Source: DATGLG01 sp035294245 (lineage in GTDB: Bacteria > Pseudomonadota > Alphaproteobacteria > JACZXZ01). From it: a DNA stretch of 64,000 bases. This document shows positions 25,187 to 32,465 of the stretch, one piece after another. Positions within the stretch are counted from its first letter, which is position 1; each line of letters opens with the position of its first letter. Where the stretch lies: positions 1 through 64,000 of the forward strand of contig DATGLG010000004.1 of assembly GCA_035294245.1 (NCBI GenBank). The letters are read 5' to 3'. Both the position numbers and the translations under genes were made by a program. The notes beneath the pieces were generated by a model that was given only the letters and a program-made list of their open reading frames with translations, searched no databases and had not been told where the DNA came from.

Positions 25187-26173
25187 TCAGAACATCAGCT
25201 CGAGCACCCGGTCCGGCGGCGTGTGTCCATCGACGAAGGTCTTGATGTTGATGATCACCTTCTCGCCCATGTCGATGCGGCCCTCGACCGTGGCGGACCC
25301 CATATGGGGCAGCAGGACGACGTTCGGCAGCTTGAGGAGCTTCGGATTGACGGCCGGCTCTTGCTCGAAGACGTCGAGCCCCGCCCCGGCGATCTCCTTG
25401 TTGGCAAGCATGCGCGCCAAGGCGTTCTCGTCGATCACCTCGCCGCGCGAGGTGTTGACGATATAAGCGTGCGGCCGGACGAGCTTCAGCCGCCGTGCCG
25501 AAAGAAGATGATAGGTTGCAGGCGTATGGGGACAGTTGATCGAGATGATGTCCACATGAGCCAGCATCTGGTCGAGGCTCTCCCAATAGGTGGCTTCGAG
25601 CTCGTTCTCGACCTCGACGTGGAGGCGGCGCCGATTGTGATAATGGATCGACAGGCCGAAGCCGCGGGCGCGTCGGGCCAAGGCGGAGCCGATGCGGCCC
25701 ATGCCGATAATGCCCAGTCTTTTGCCCCAGATCCGACGGCCGAGCATGAAAGTCGGACCCCAGCCCTCCCATTTGCCCGCGCGGAGCAGCTGCTCGCCCT
25801 CGACGAGGCGGCGAGAGACGGCGAGGATCAGCGCCATCGTCATGTCGGCGGTATCTTCCGTCAGCACCCCCGGCGTGTTGGTGATCGTGATGCCGCGCTG
25901 CCGAGCGGTCGCGAGATCGATATGGTCGACCCCGGTGCCGAAGGAGGCGATCAGTCGCAGTTGCGGGCCGGCCTCCGCGAGGATCGCCCGGTCAATCCGA
26001 TCGGTTACCGTCGGCACCAGCACATCGGCCAGCTTGACCGCCTCGACGAGCTCGGCTTGGGAGAGGGGCTTGTCGTCGCGATTGAGCCGGGTGTCGAAAA
26101 GCTCCATCATCCGTGTCTCGATCACGTCGGGCAGCTTCCGCGTGACGAGAACGAGCGGCCGGCGCTTTGGCAT
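25187..26173 (-). CDS. D-2-hydroxyacid dehydrogenase (glyoxylate/hydroxypyruvate reductase-like)
   Basis: 328 residues. NAD(P)-binding loop GKRLGIIGMGRIGSALARR; the catalytic Arg is in NTSRGEVID, Glu in DVFEQEP and His in LLPHMGSAT, the conserved Arg-Glu-His triad. The substrate loop IASFGTGVDHIDL is typical of glyoxylate reductases, the most likely activity; phosphoglycerate is unlikely because the C-terminal ACT domain is missing. ATG 26173 is preceded by GGGGAG; a longer frame to 26209 adds 12 residues without homology. Confidence 0.9.
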   Translation of the reverse strand: MPKRRPLVLVTRKLPDVIETRMMELFDTRLNRDDKPLSQAELVEAVKLADVLVPTVTDRIDRAILAEAGPQLRLIASFGTGVDHIDLATARQRGITITNTPGVLTEDTADMTMALILAVSRRLVEGEQLLRAGKWEGWGPTFMLGRRIWGKRLGIIGMGRIGSALARRARGFGLSIHYHNRRRLHVEVENELEATYWESLDQMLAHVDIISINCPHTPATYHLLSARRLKLVRPHAYIVNTSRGEVIDENALARMLANKEIAGAGLDVFEQEPAVNPKLLKLPNVVLLPHMGSATVEGRIDMGEKVIINIKTFVDGHTPPDRVLELMF

Positions 26174-26335
26174 GAATGGCTCCCCGCATTGCGCAGCAAG
26201 GCTTGCCATAGCAACCCCGGGAAGGCTTGTCCAGGGCGCGGCGCGTTTTTGCGCAACGGCTTGACCAAGGAAAGCGCGTCTCGTTAAACAGGCGGAACGG
26301 ATCGACCCTCGCGAGCCCTCTACATTTCAAAGCTC

Positions 26336-26842
26336 ATGCATCATTCCAAGAATCGGCTCGCCGTGCTCGCCGCCAGCCTTTGCGTCCTGGCCTTCACAAT
26401 TGCCGTCGGCGGCGTTGCTGCCGCTGAGTCGGGGCTGCCCATCCCGCGCTTCGTCACCCTGCGCTCGGATAAGGTGAATGTTCGCGCCGGCCCCGGCGTG
26501 CGCTATCCCATCGAATGGGTCTTCGAGCGCAAGGGCATGCCGGTGGAAGTGGTTGCCGAGTCCGACGTCTGGCGCAAGGTGCGGGACATCGAGGGAACCG
26601 AGGGCTGGGTCAACCAGAATCTGCTGTCGAGCCGGCGCGGCGTCATCGTGACGGGCGGCATACGCTCGCTCCGTCGCGAGCCCCGCGACGATGCGCCGAT
26701 CGTAGCGCGCGCAGAGCCCGACGTTATCGGTCAGCTCCTCGAATGCGCCGGCCCATGGTGTCGCGTCGACCTCAGCGGGTTCCGAGGCTGGCTCAAACGA
26801 GGTGAATTCTGGGGCGTCTACCCGAACGAGAAGATCGAATAG
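26336..26842 (+). CDS. Secreted bacterial SH3-domain protein
   Basis: 168 residues. A signal peptide at 1-31 (NRLAVLAASLCVLAFTIAVGG, likely cut after VAAA) is followed by two SH3b-like repeats. The first has KVNVRAGPGVRYPIEWVFE and EGWVNQNLL; the second has GGIRSLRREPRDDAPIV and GWLKRGEFWGVYPNE. Such domains usually bind peptidoglycan or other cell-wall parts in the periplasm. Start ATG 26336. It is convergent with the DUF3501 gene (12 bp apart) and divergent from the dehydrogenase gene. Confidence 0.87.
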   Translation: MHHSKNRLAVLAASLCVLAFTIAVGGVAAAESGLPIPRFVTLRSDKVNVRAGPGVRYPIEWVFERKGMPVEVVAESDVWRKVRDIEGTEGWVNQNLLSSRRGVIVTGGIRSLRREPRDDAPIVARAEPDVIGQLLECAGPWCRVDLSGFRGWLKRGEFWGVYPNEKIE

Positions 26843-26854
26843 CGGCGTCCGGCC

Positions 26855-27445
26855 TCAGTCGAAATCGCGACAGAGCTCGGCGCGCACGGCTTCGGGCATA
26901 ACGGCCATGTGCCCGTAATTGGGATGGGCCAGTCCGAGCACGACCTGAACCCCTATTCTCTTGAAGGCTGTGATCTGCGGGGGCGTGAAGCGGAAATGCA
27001 CGAACTGCACCGAGGAGGTCTTGCCGTCGGGCGTGGTGCGCTCCTGATCCGCCTCGGCCTCACCCTTGATCGTCTCGCCGGCGAAGCCGAGTGAGGCCGT
27101 GTTCTCGATGCCGCCGAGCCGGGCCAGAATCTGGCTGCGCCGCAGCGGATCGTCGATCTCGATCATCAAGGTCGCGACCAACTCGTCGCCCTTGGGGACA
27201 AGGGGGTTATAGGCGGCCAGCTCGTCGGGAATCTGCGCGGCCTCACTCTTCTCGATGAAGAGCATCTCCTGCACCTGGTGCCACATCGTGTCGTAGCATT
27301 CGAAATAGAAGGTGGCGAAGGGGCCGACCTCGACGCGCCGATTGCGCTTGATCGCCACCATCCGGCGGCGCTGCTCCTGCCGAATCTTGCCGTAGGCCTC
27401 GCGGGGAAGGATGTCCGCGACGGCGATCTCGTGCTTATTCCCCAT
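26855..27445 (-). CDS. DUF3501 family protein
   Basis: 196 residues, beginning MGNKHEIAVADILPREAY, with the family motifs RRMVAIKRNRRVEVGPFATFYFE and TMWHQVQEMLFIEKS. It ends with hydrophobic FRFTPPQITAFKRIGV and GHPNY-like GLAHPNYGHMAVM. DUF3501 has no known biochemical function; in the genomes I can recall it accompanies rubrerythrin and a heterodisulfide-reductase-like Fe-S protein, as here. Start ATG 27445 follows AAGGGA. It is last in the minus-strand series irr - rubrerythrin - Fe-S protein - DUF3501. Confidence 0.92.
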   Translation of the reverse strand: MGNKHEIAVADILPREAYGKIRQEQRRRMVAIKRNRRVEVGPFATFYFECYDTMWHQVQEMLFIEKSEAAQIPDELAAYNPLVPKGDELVATLMIEIDDPLRRSQILARLGGIENTASLGFAGETIKGEAEADQERTTPDGKTSSVQFVHFRFTPPQITAFKRIGVQVVLGLAHPNYGHMAVMPEAVRAELCRDFD

Positions 27446-27468
27446 GTCAGAGTCCCTTGCGCGAGGGG

Positions 27469-28815
27469 TCAATCCGAGGTCAAGCCGTAGGCCCGCGCGA
27501 CGAGCTGGATCGGATGCGAAATGAGGGCCGGCGCCTTGCCTTCGTTCTTGAGTCGCTCGATTCCCTGCGCGATGTGCAGGCCCGCCAAAGGGCACTCGGA
27601 GGCGACATAGGCCTTCCCGCTTTCCGCGGCCTGACGCGCGGCCGGGCGGCCGACCTTCAGCGCTACGTCGAAATTCGGCTTTTTGCAGCCCCAGGAGCCC
27701 CCATGTCCCGAGCAACGCTCAATCACCTGGAGATCGAGTTCGGGAATGAGGCGCAACATCTCAGCGGCTTTCGGGCCCATATTTTGCGCCCGCGCATGGC
27801 AGGCGAGGTGGACGGCGACGCCGCCCGCCAACGGACGCAGGCCGTCGGCGAGACCCTCTTTCTGGGCGATATCGACAACATATTCGCTCACGTCGTAGGT
27901 GGCGTCCGCCAGTCGCTCCACATTCGCATCGTCGGGCAGGATGAGCGGCCACTCGAACTTGAACATGAGCGCACATGAGGGGACCAGGGCGACAACGTCA
28001 TAACCGCGGTTGATCCAGCCGCAGAGCTCGGCCGAAACAGCCCTGGCGCTCGCCGCCACCTTGTCGATCATGCCTTGCTCCAGATGGGGCATGCCGCAGC
28101 AACGGGGATAGGCAACCTCGCTCGCGACGCCGTTCTTGGCGAGCACGGCGCGAACAGCAACCCCGACATCCGGCTCGTTATAATTGACGAAGCAGGTGGC
28201 ATAGAGGACGACCTTGCGACCGTAGGCGGGCGCGGAGGTATTGATCGCCGGCGGCTGCTCCTTGGCACGCAAGGCGAAGGTCTTGCCGTGGAACTTCGGC
28301 AGGGCGGCGCGGCGGTCTATGCCGGCGGCTTTCTCCAGGACCGGCCGCGTCATGTTGTTTTTCGTGTCGCTGGCCCAATTCGCAAGTGGTGCCACCAGAC
28401 CGCCGAGGCGGCCGTTGCGGTCGGTCTTGGCGAGCTCGCGGTCGGCGAGCGCCACCTTCCCGTCGCGTGCTTCGGCCGCGCGGTAGCGCAGCATGAGATG
28501 GGGAAAATCGATATTGAATTCGTGCGGCGGGACATAAGGACACTTCGTCATGAAGCACATGTCGCAGAGCGTGCAGGCATCGGCGACGGACTTGAAGTCC
28601 TTGCTGTCCACGGCGTCGAGCTCACCCGTCTTCGATTGATCGATCAGATCGAAGAGCCGCGGAAAAGAATCGCAGAGATTGAAGCAGCGTCGGCACGTGT
28701 GACAGACGTCGAAGACGCGCCGGAGTTCGGTATCGAGCTTTTGCCGGTCATAGAAATCGGGATCCTCCCAGGCGAGAGGATGCCGCGTCGGTGCTTCGAG
28801 GCTGCCTTCTCTCAT
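27469..28815 (-). CDS. (Fe-S)-binding protein related to heterodisulfide reductase / GlpC
   Basis: 448 residues. Two ferredoxin-type [4Fe-4S] motifs sit near the N-terminus: C38-x2-C41-x2-C44-x3-C48 and C81-x2-C84-x2-C87-x4-C92. The C-terminal half has one CCG domain (RCCGMPHLEQG) and a degenerate second one (RCSGHGGSWG after HLACHARAQ) in which the paired cysteine is lost. Such proteins pass electrons between a donor and a thiol or quinone; the partner here is unknown. The gene lies 91 bp after rubrerythrin and 23 bp before DUF3501 on the same strand. No membrane span. Confidence 0.9.
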   Translation of the reverse strand: MREGSLEAPTRHPLAWEDPDFYDRQKLDTELRRVFDVCHTCRRCFNLCDSFPRLFDLIDQSKTGELDAVDSKDFKSVADACTLCDMCFMTKCPYVPPHEFNIDFPHLMLRYRAAEARDGKVALADRELAKTDRNGRLGGLVAPLANWASDTKNNMTRPVLEKAAGIDRRAALPKFHGKTFALRAKEQPPAINTSAPAYGRKVVLYATCFVNYNEPDVGVAVRAVLAKNGVASEVAYPRCCGMPHLEQGMIDKVAASARAVSAELCGWINRGYDVVALVPSCALMFKFEWPLILPDDANVERLADATYDVSEYVVDIAQKEGLADGLRPLAGGVAVHLACHARAQNMGPKAAEMLRLIPELDLQVIERCSGHGGSWGCKKPNFDVALKVGRPAARQAAESGKAYVASECPLAGLHIAQGIERLKNEGKAPALISHPIQLVARAYGLTSD

Positions 28816-28906
28816 CGCTTCCCTCTCGACGCAGGGCGCGAGGAAGTGGCCGCGAGAGGGGCCCCGAAGGACGCTCCTCTCGTGCCAGATTGCGCGCGGT
28901 CGCAGA

Positions 28907-29326
28907 TTACTTCAGCTCGTCGAGAGCCTTCTGGAAGCGGCCGGCATGAGAGCGCTCAGCCTTGGCCAGGGTCTCGAACCAATCCGCGGCCTCGTCGAAT
29001 CCCTCCTCGCGGGCAGTCCGCGCCATCCCGGGATACATGTCGGTGTATTCGTGGGTCTCGCCGGCGATGGCGGCCTTGAGATTGTCGGAGGTCTTGCCGA
29101 TTGGCTTGCCCGTTGCCGGGTCGCCGACCGCCTCGAGGAATTCGAGATGGCCATGGGCGTGACCCGTCTCGCCCTCGGCGGTGGAGCGGAAGACGGCGGC
29201 GACGTCGTTGTAGCCCTCGACGTCGGCCTTTTGCGCGAAATAGAGGTAGCGGCGATTGGCCTGGGACTCCCCGGCAAAGGCCGCCTTCAGGTTCTCCTCG
29301 GTCTTGCTTCCCTTGAGCGATGGCAT
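28907..29326 (-). CDS. Short rubrerythrin (diiron domain only)
   Basis: 139 residues, a ferritin-like four-helix bundle. Diiron ligands are expected in GESQANRRYLYFA, EGETGHAHGHLEFL, GETHEYTDMYPGMA and AKAERSHAGRF. The protein has no cysteine, so the C-terminal rubredoxin domain of classic rubrerythrin (about 190 residues) is absent. It presumably reduces hydrogen peroxide, taking electrons from a separate protein; the Fe-S protein encoded next is a reasonable candidate. Strong ribosome site AGGGAGGG before ATG 29326. An Irr-box-like palindrome lies about 180 bp upstream. Confidence 0.95.
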   Translation of the reverse strand: MPSLKGSKTEENLKAAFAGESQANRRYLYFAQKADVEGYNDVAAVFRSTAEGETGHAHGHLEFLEAVGDPATGKPIGKTSDNLKAAIAGETHEYTDMYPGMARTAREEGFDEAADWFETLAKAERSHAGRFQKALDELK

Positions 29327-29503
29327 GATACCCTCCCTTCGGGTTCGGATGAGAATAAGGGGCCGGCTATGTCGCCTTTGCGAACAACGCCGCCTTGGCC
29401 TTGCGCCGGGTCCCGATCGCGACGCCAGCAATGGCGCGGCGAGTTCGGCGAACCGCCAGCCGACAATCCCTTTATCGCGCCGCCGAAGCGCCGTGTCAAC
29501 AGA

Positions 29504-29518
29504 TTGGAATTATTCGAA
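29504..29518. promoter_or_regulatory. Irr-box-like (ICE) palindrome upstream of rubrerythrin
   Basis: TTGGAATTATTCGAA at 29504-29518. The commonly quoted Irr box has the form TTAGAA-N3-TTCTAA; each half here matches five of six bases. It lies in the 228-bp gap between irr and rubrerythrin, the right place for an operator of the rubrerythrin operon. Binding is inferred, not shown. Confidence 0.4.
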
Positions 29519-29554
29519 GGAGAATTTTATCGCCTTGTCACAAGGGAGATAAAT

Positions 29555-29983
29555 TCAACTCACCTTGCGCAGCCTCACGATGACGTCGACGCGCGAGATG
29601 GTCGTGCCGGAAGGGGGGCTTGGAAGGGCTGCAACGGCGAGCTCGTTGCCGGGAATGTCCTGCAGACGACCGTTTTCCTCATCATAGAAATGATGATGCT
29701 CGGCGATATTGGTATCGAAATAGGAGCGCCCGGGCTCCACCACCACTTCGCGCAACAGCCCCGCATTCGTGAATTGATGCAGAGTATTATAGACAGTCGC
29801 CAGGGAGACGGGGATTTTCGCCTGTGTCGCCTCGGCGTGGAGCTGCTCGGCGGTGACGTGGCGGTCGCCTTGCTCGAGAAGAAGGCGGGCCAAGGCCAAG
29901 CGCTGGCGGGTCGGCCGCAGCTTGGCCTGGCGGAGGCGCTCGAGCACCGAAGCGAATTGGCGTGTTATGGCCATGTAACCCAT
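29555..29983 (-). CDS. irr: Fur family iron response regulator Irr
   Basis: About 142 residues. Winged helix (RPTRQRLALARLLLEQ, then SLATVYNTLHQFTNAGLL) and a dimer domain. The H-H-H run at 96-98 (NIAEHHHFYDEENG) is the heme-related motif of Irr proteins, and the CxxC zinc sites of PerR are missing. Irr senses heme/iron status and represses or activates iron genes in alphaproteobacteria. Starts at 30004 (GTG), 29995, 29983 and 29974 are possible; none has a clear ribosome site. Downstream neighbour on the same strand is rubrerythrin. Confidence 0.9.
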   Translation of the reverse strand: MGYMAITRQFASVLERLRQAKLRPTRQRLALARLLLEQGDRHVTAEQLHAEATQAKIPVSLATVYNTLHQFTNAGLLREVVVEPGRSYFDTNIAEHHHFYDEENGRLQDIPGNELAVAALPSPPSGTTISRVDVIVRLRKVS

Positions 29984-30101
29984 ATGGGCCCGCATCCCTC
30001 TCACGCAAAGGTCCCTGGGGGGCGATACCCTGCCCTGTTTCCGGGAAGAAATAAAGACATAAAGCGCATCCGGGGGCCCGCCGCGCCGCAGCGCAGCCGT
30101 C

Positions 30102-31499
30102 TCAATCGCCGGTCAAGATGCGCTCGACAAGCTGCTCCACCGTGGGAATGAAGCCGCCCGCGTAAAATGGGTCCTGACCGAAACGATAGGCGTTGTGGCC
30201 GGCAAACATGAGCTGCGTCTCCACGTCGCCGCCATGGCTGATGTGCTGGAGCGTCTTTTGAATGCAGAAGGAGCGCGGATCGGCCTTCTTGCCTGTACTG
30301 TAGGGCTCGACCTGCGCCCAATTCGAGAACATGCAGGCGGAAAGACAACCCATGCAATTGATCTGGTCGGTGCGGATTTCCCGAGCCTTCTCAGGCGTGA
30401 CGAAGATGAGGGTGGAATCCGGTGTCTTGAGCGCGTCAGTGAACCCCTGCGCCACCCATCCATCGGCGCGCGCCTTGTCGACGGCCGTGAGATAGACGAT
30501 GCGCCCGCGCGGGCCGACGGCGAAGGGAGTGTCGTGCTCACCGACCGGCTCGGCGGTGAATGCCACCTGTCGGGCCGAGCGCTCGTAGAGCTCCGCAAGG
30601 AAATTGTTCCTGACGGCCGAGGAATAGAACCCCGTCGGGCTGAATTTGTGCAACAGCACGTCGCCGGAGCGCAGCTCGAGAAGGCGACGCTTCCAATCAT
30701 CGGAGATCGGGCTCTCCCGGGTCAGAAGGGGGCGCGTGCCGAATTGGAAGCAGATCGGGCCGAGATCGGGATTATCGATCCAGTCCTCCCATTCGCGCAG
30801 GAACCAGACTCCGCCGGCCATGACGATTGGGGTCTGCTGCAGCCCGACCTCGTTCATCAACTGGCGCAAAGCGAGGACTCGAGGGAAGGGCGGCTCGGGT
30901 TTGGTCGGATCCTCGGCGTTACTGAGCCCGTTGTGGCCGCCGGCGAGCCAGGGGTCCTCGTAGACCACCCCGCCGAGCCACTCGCGAAACTTGTGGTAAG
31001 CGCGTTTCCACAAGGCGCGGAAGGCGCGGGCGGATGAGACAATGGGGTAATAATAGACGCCGTATTTGGCGGATATTTCCGCAATGCGATACGGCATGCC
31101 GGCGCCGCAGGTGACGCCGTTGATAAGGCCCTTGGCCCGGTCGAGGACGCTGTGGAGTATGGTCTCGGCTGCCGCCATCTCCCAGAGGATGTTCATGTGG
31201 ATCCGCCCACGCCCGCAAGCGCTCTCATAGGCCACTTTGGCCTGGTGCACGGCGCCTTTGATGGCGTAAGCGATGAGCTCTTCGTGGCGCTCGCGGCGCG
31301 TACGGCCATAATAGAGCTGAGGGATCAGCCGCCCCTGCTCGTCATAGGAATCGGCGTTGACCCCCGAGAAGGTGCCCACGCCCCCCGCCGCCGCCCAGGC
31401 GCCGGAGCTTTCTCCGTTGGAGACGGAAATGCCCTTGCCGCCTTCGATCAGCGGCAGCGCCTCCCGGCCGGATAAAAGCAACGACTTGAGCGCTTTCAC
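30102..31499 (-). CDS. Nitronate monooxygenase-family FMN oxidoreductase with a C-terminal Cys motif
   Basis: 465 residues, a TIM-barrel FMN protein of the 2-nitropropane dioxygenase/FabK group. Family features: GGVGTFSG near residue 40, the loop INGVTCGAGMPY, PIVMAGGVWF and CFQFGTRPL (phosphate-binding region). This is longer than ordinary nitronate monooxygenases (about 320-380 residues). The C-terminal part holds four cysteines, C382, C385, C389 and C412 (NCMGCLSAC ... SFC), a CX2CX3CX22C pattern close to the [4Fe-4S] motif of trimethylamine dehydrogenase/2,4-dienoyl-CoA reductase. GTG start 31499. About 100 bp upstream of irr on the same strand. Confidence 0.82.
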   Translation of the reverse strand: MKALKSLLLSGREALPLIEGGKGISVSNGESSGAWAAAGGVGTFSGVNADSYDEQGRLIPQLYYGRTRRERHEELIAYAIKGAVHQAKVAYESACGRGRIHMNILWEMAAAETILHSVLDRAKGLINGVTCGAGMPYRIAEISAKYGVYYYPIVSSARAFRALWKRAYHKFREWLGGVVYEDPWLAGGHNGLSNAEDPTKPEPPFPRVLALRQLMNEVGLQQTPIVMAGGVWFLREWEDWIDNPDLGPICFQFGTRPLLTRESPISDDWKRRLLELRSGDVLLHKFSPTGFYSSAVRNNFLAELYERSARQVAFTAEPVGEHDTPFAVGPRGRIVYLTAVDKARADGWVAQGFTDALKTPDSTLIFVTPEKAREIRTDQINCMGCLSACMFSNWAQVEPYSTGKKADPRSFCIQKTLQHISHGGDVETQLMFAGHNAYRFGQDPFYAGGFIPTVEQLVERILTGD

Positions 31500-31647
31500 G
31501 TTTCAACGTTCCCGACGCGCGACCCGCCCACGGCGCATGGAGCTACCGCGGTCGTACCCCTGCATATAGTTCAGGCCGGGGGCTATATGAAGCTAAATCG
31601 CGCGCCGCGTGATCGGATCACGGCGCCCGAGGGGCGCGAAGCCAGGC

Positions 31648-32391
31648 TCATGCAACCGATAGGATCGCGTCCGGTACGTCGCTGATAATGGTGTCGATGC
31701 CCCAGGCGTAGAGCTCCGCCGCCCTCTCCGGATGGTTCACCGTATAGACGAGCAGCGGGTAGCCGGCCGCTTTGACGGTGCAAGCCGTGTCCCGCGAAAG
31801 CCGCTTGTGATCGCACACGATCGCCGCGGCGCCCAACCGCTCGGCGTCGCGGCGCCAGCCCGGCGAAAGCCTTCCGACGAGATAGGCGCGTGGAATATCG
31901 GGCCTCCGCCGCGCAAAGGCGGTGAGCGCCGCCTCCTCGAAACTGGAGACGAGAGGCAATGGTGCGCCTTGCGGCCACAGCCGTGCGAGCCCGCGCGCCA
32001 CGACGTCCGCGAGCGCTCCTTCGCGCCCGGCCTCTGCCTTCATCTCGAGATTGAAGCCGAGGCCGATCTCGCGCAGCAGCATGAGGACCTCGTCGAGGGA
32101 CGGGATGCGCTCACCCCGATATTCCGGTGCGAAAAAAGACCCCGCATCGCCAACGGCGAGATCGGCATAGGCCGTGGCCCCGACCGGGCCGGTGCTGCGC
32201 GTGGTGCGATCGAGACGATCGTCATGGAACACGACGGGGTGATCGTCCAAGCTAAGTCGCACGTCGAACTCGACCCAACGGCAGCCGAGTTCGGCCGCCC
32301 GACGGAATCCGGCGAGCGTGTTCTCGGGGGCTCGCCCGGCGGCGCCACGATGGCCGATAACACGCGGAAGCCGAAGCTCAACGCTGCTCAT
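31648..32391 (-). CDS. ugpQ: Glycerophosphodiester phosphodiesterase
   Basis: 247 residues. GDPD signature: catalytic VIGHRGAAGRAPENTLAGF (H and R at the N-terminus), metal ligands E and D in WVEFDVRLSLDDHPVVFHDD, and GFNLEMKAEAG. There is no signal peptide, so it is cytosolic, like UgpQ. It cleaves glycerophosphodiesters to glycerol-3-phosphate and alcohol. ATG 32391 is the natural start; a longer frame begins 24 bases upstream. It lies about 75 bp downstream of pnp on the same strand but is probably a separate unit. Confidence 0.9.
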   Translation of the reverse strand: MSSVELRLPRVIGHRGAAGRAPENTLAGFRRAAELGCRWVEFDVRLSLDDHPVVFHDDRLDRTTRSTGPVGATAYADLAVGDAGSFFAPEYRGERIPSLDEVLMLLREIGLGFNLEMKAEAGREGALADVVARGLARLWPQGAPLPLVSSFEEAALTAFARRRPDIPRAYLVGRLSPGWRRDAERLGAAAIVCDHKRLSRDTACTVKAAGYPLLVYTVNHPERAAELYAWGIDTIISDVPDAILSVA

Positions 32392-32465
32392 GACGGCATC
32401 GCATCCACTCGGCAAAAAGGCGGCCGCAACGCTGCCGGCCGCCCCGTCGCATCCCGCATTCGGAC

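Noticed and set aside
28907..29326. Rubrerythrin as a truncated pseudogene
   Set aside because: The frame is intact with good start signals, and short rubredoxin-less members are common.
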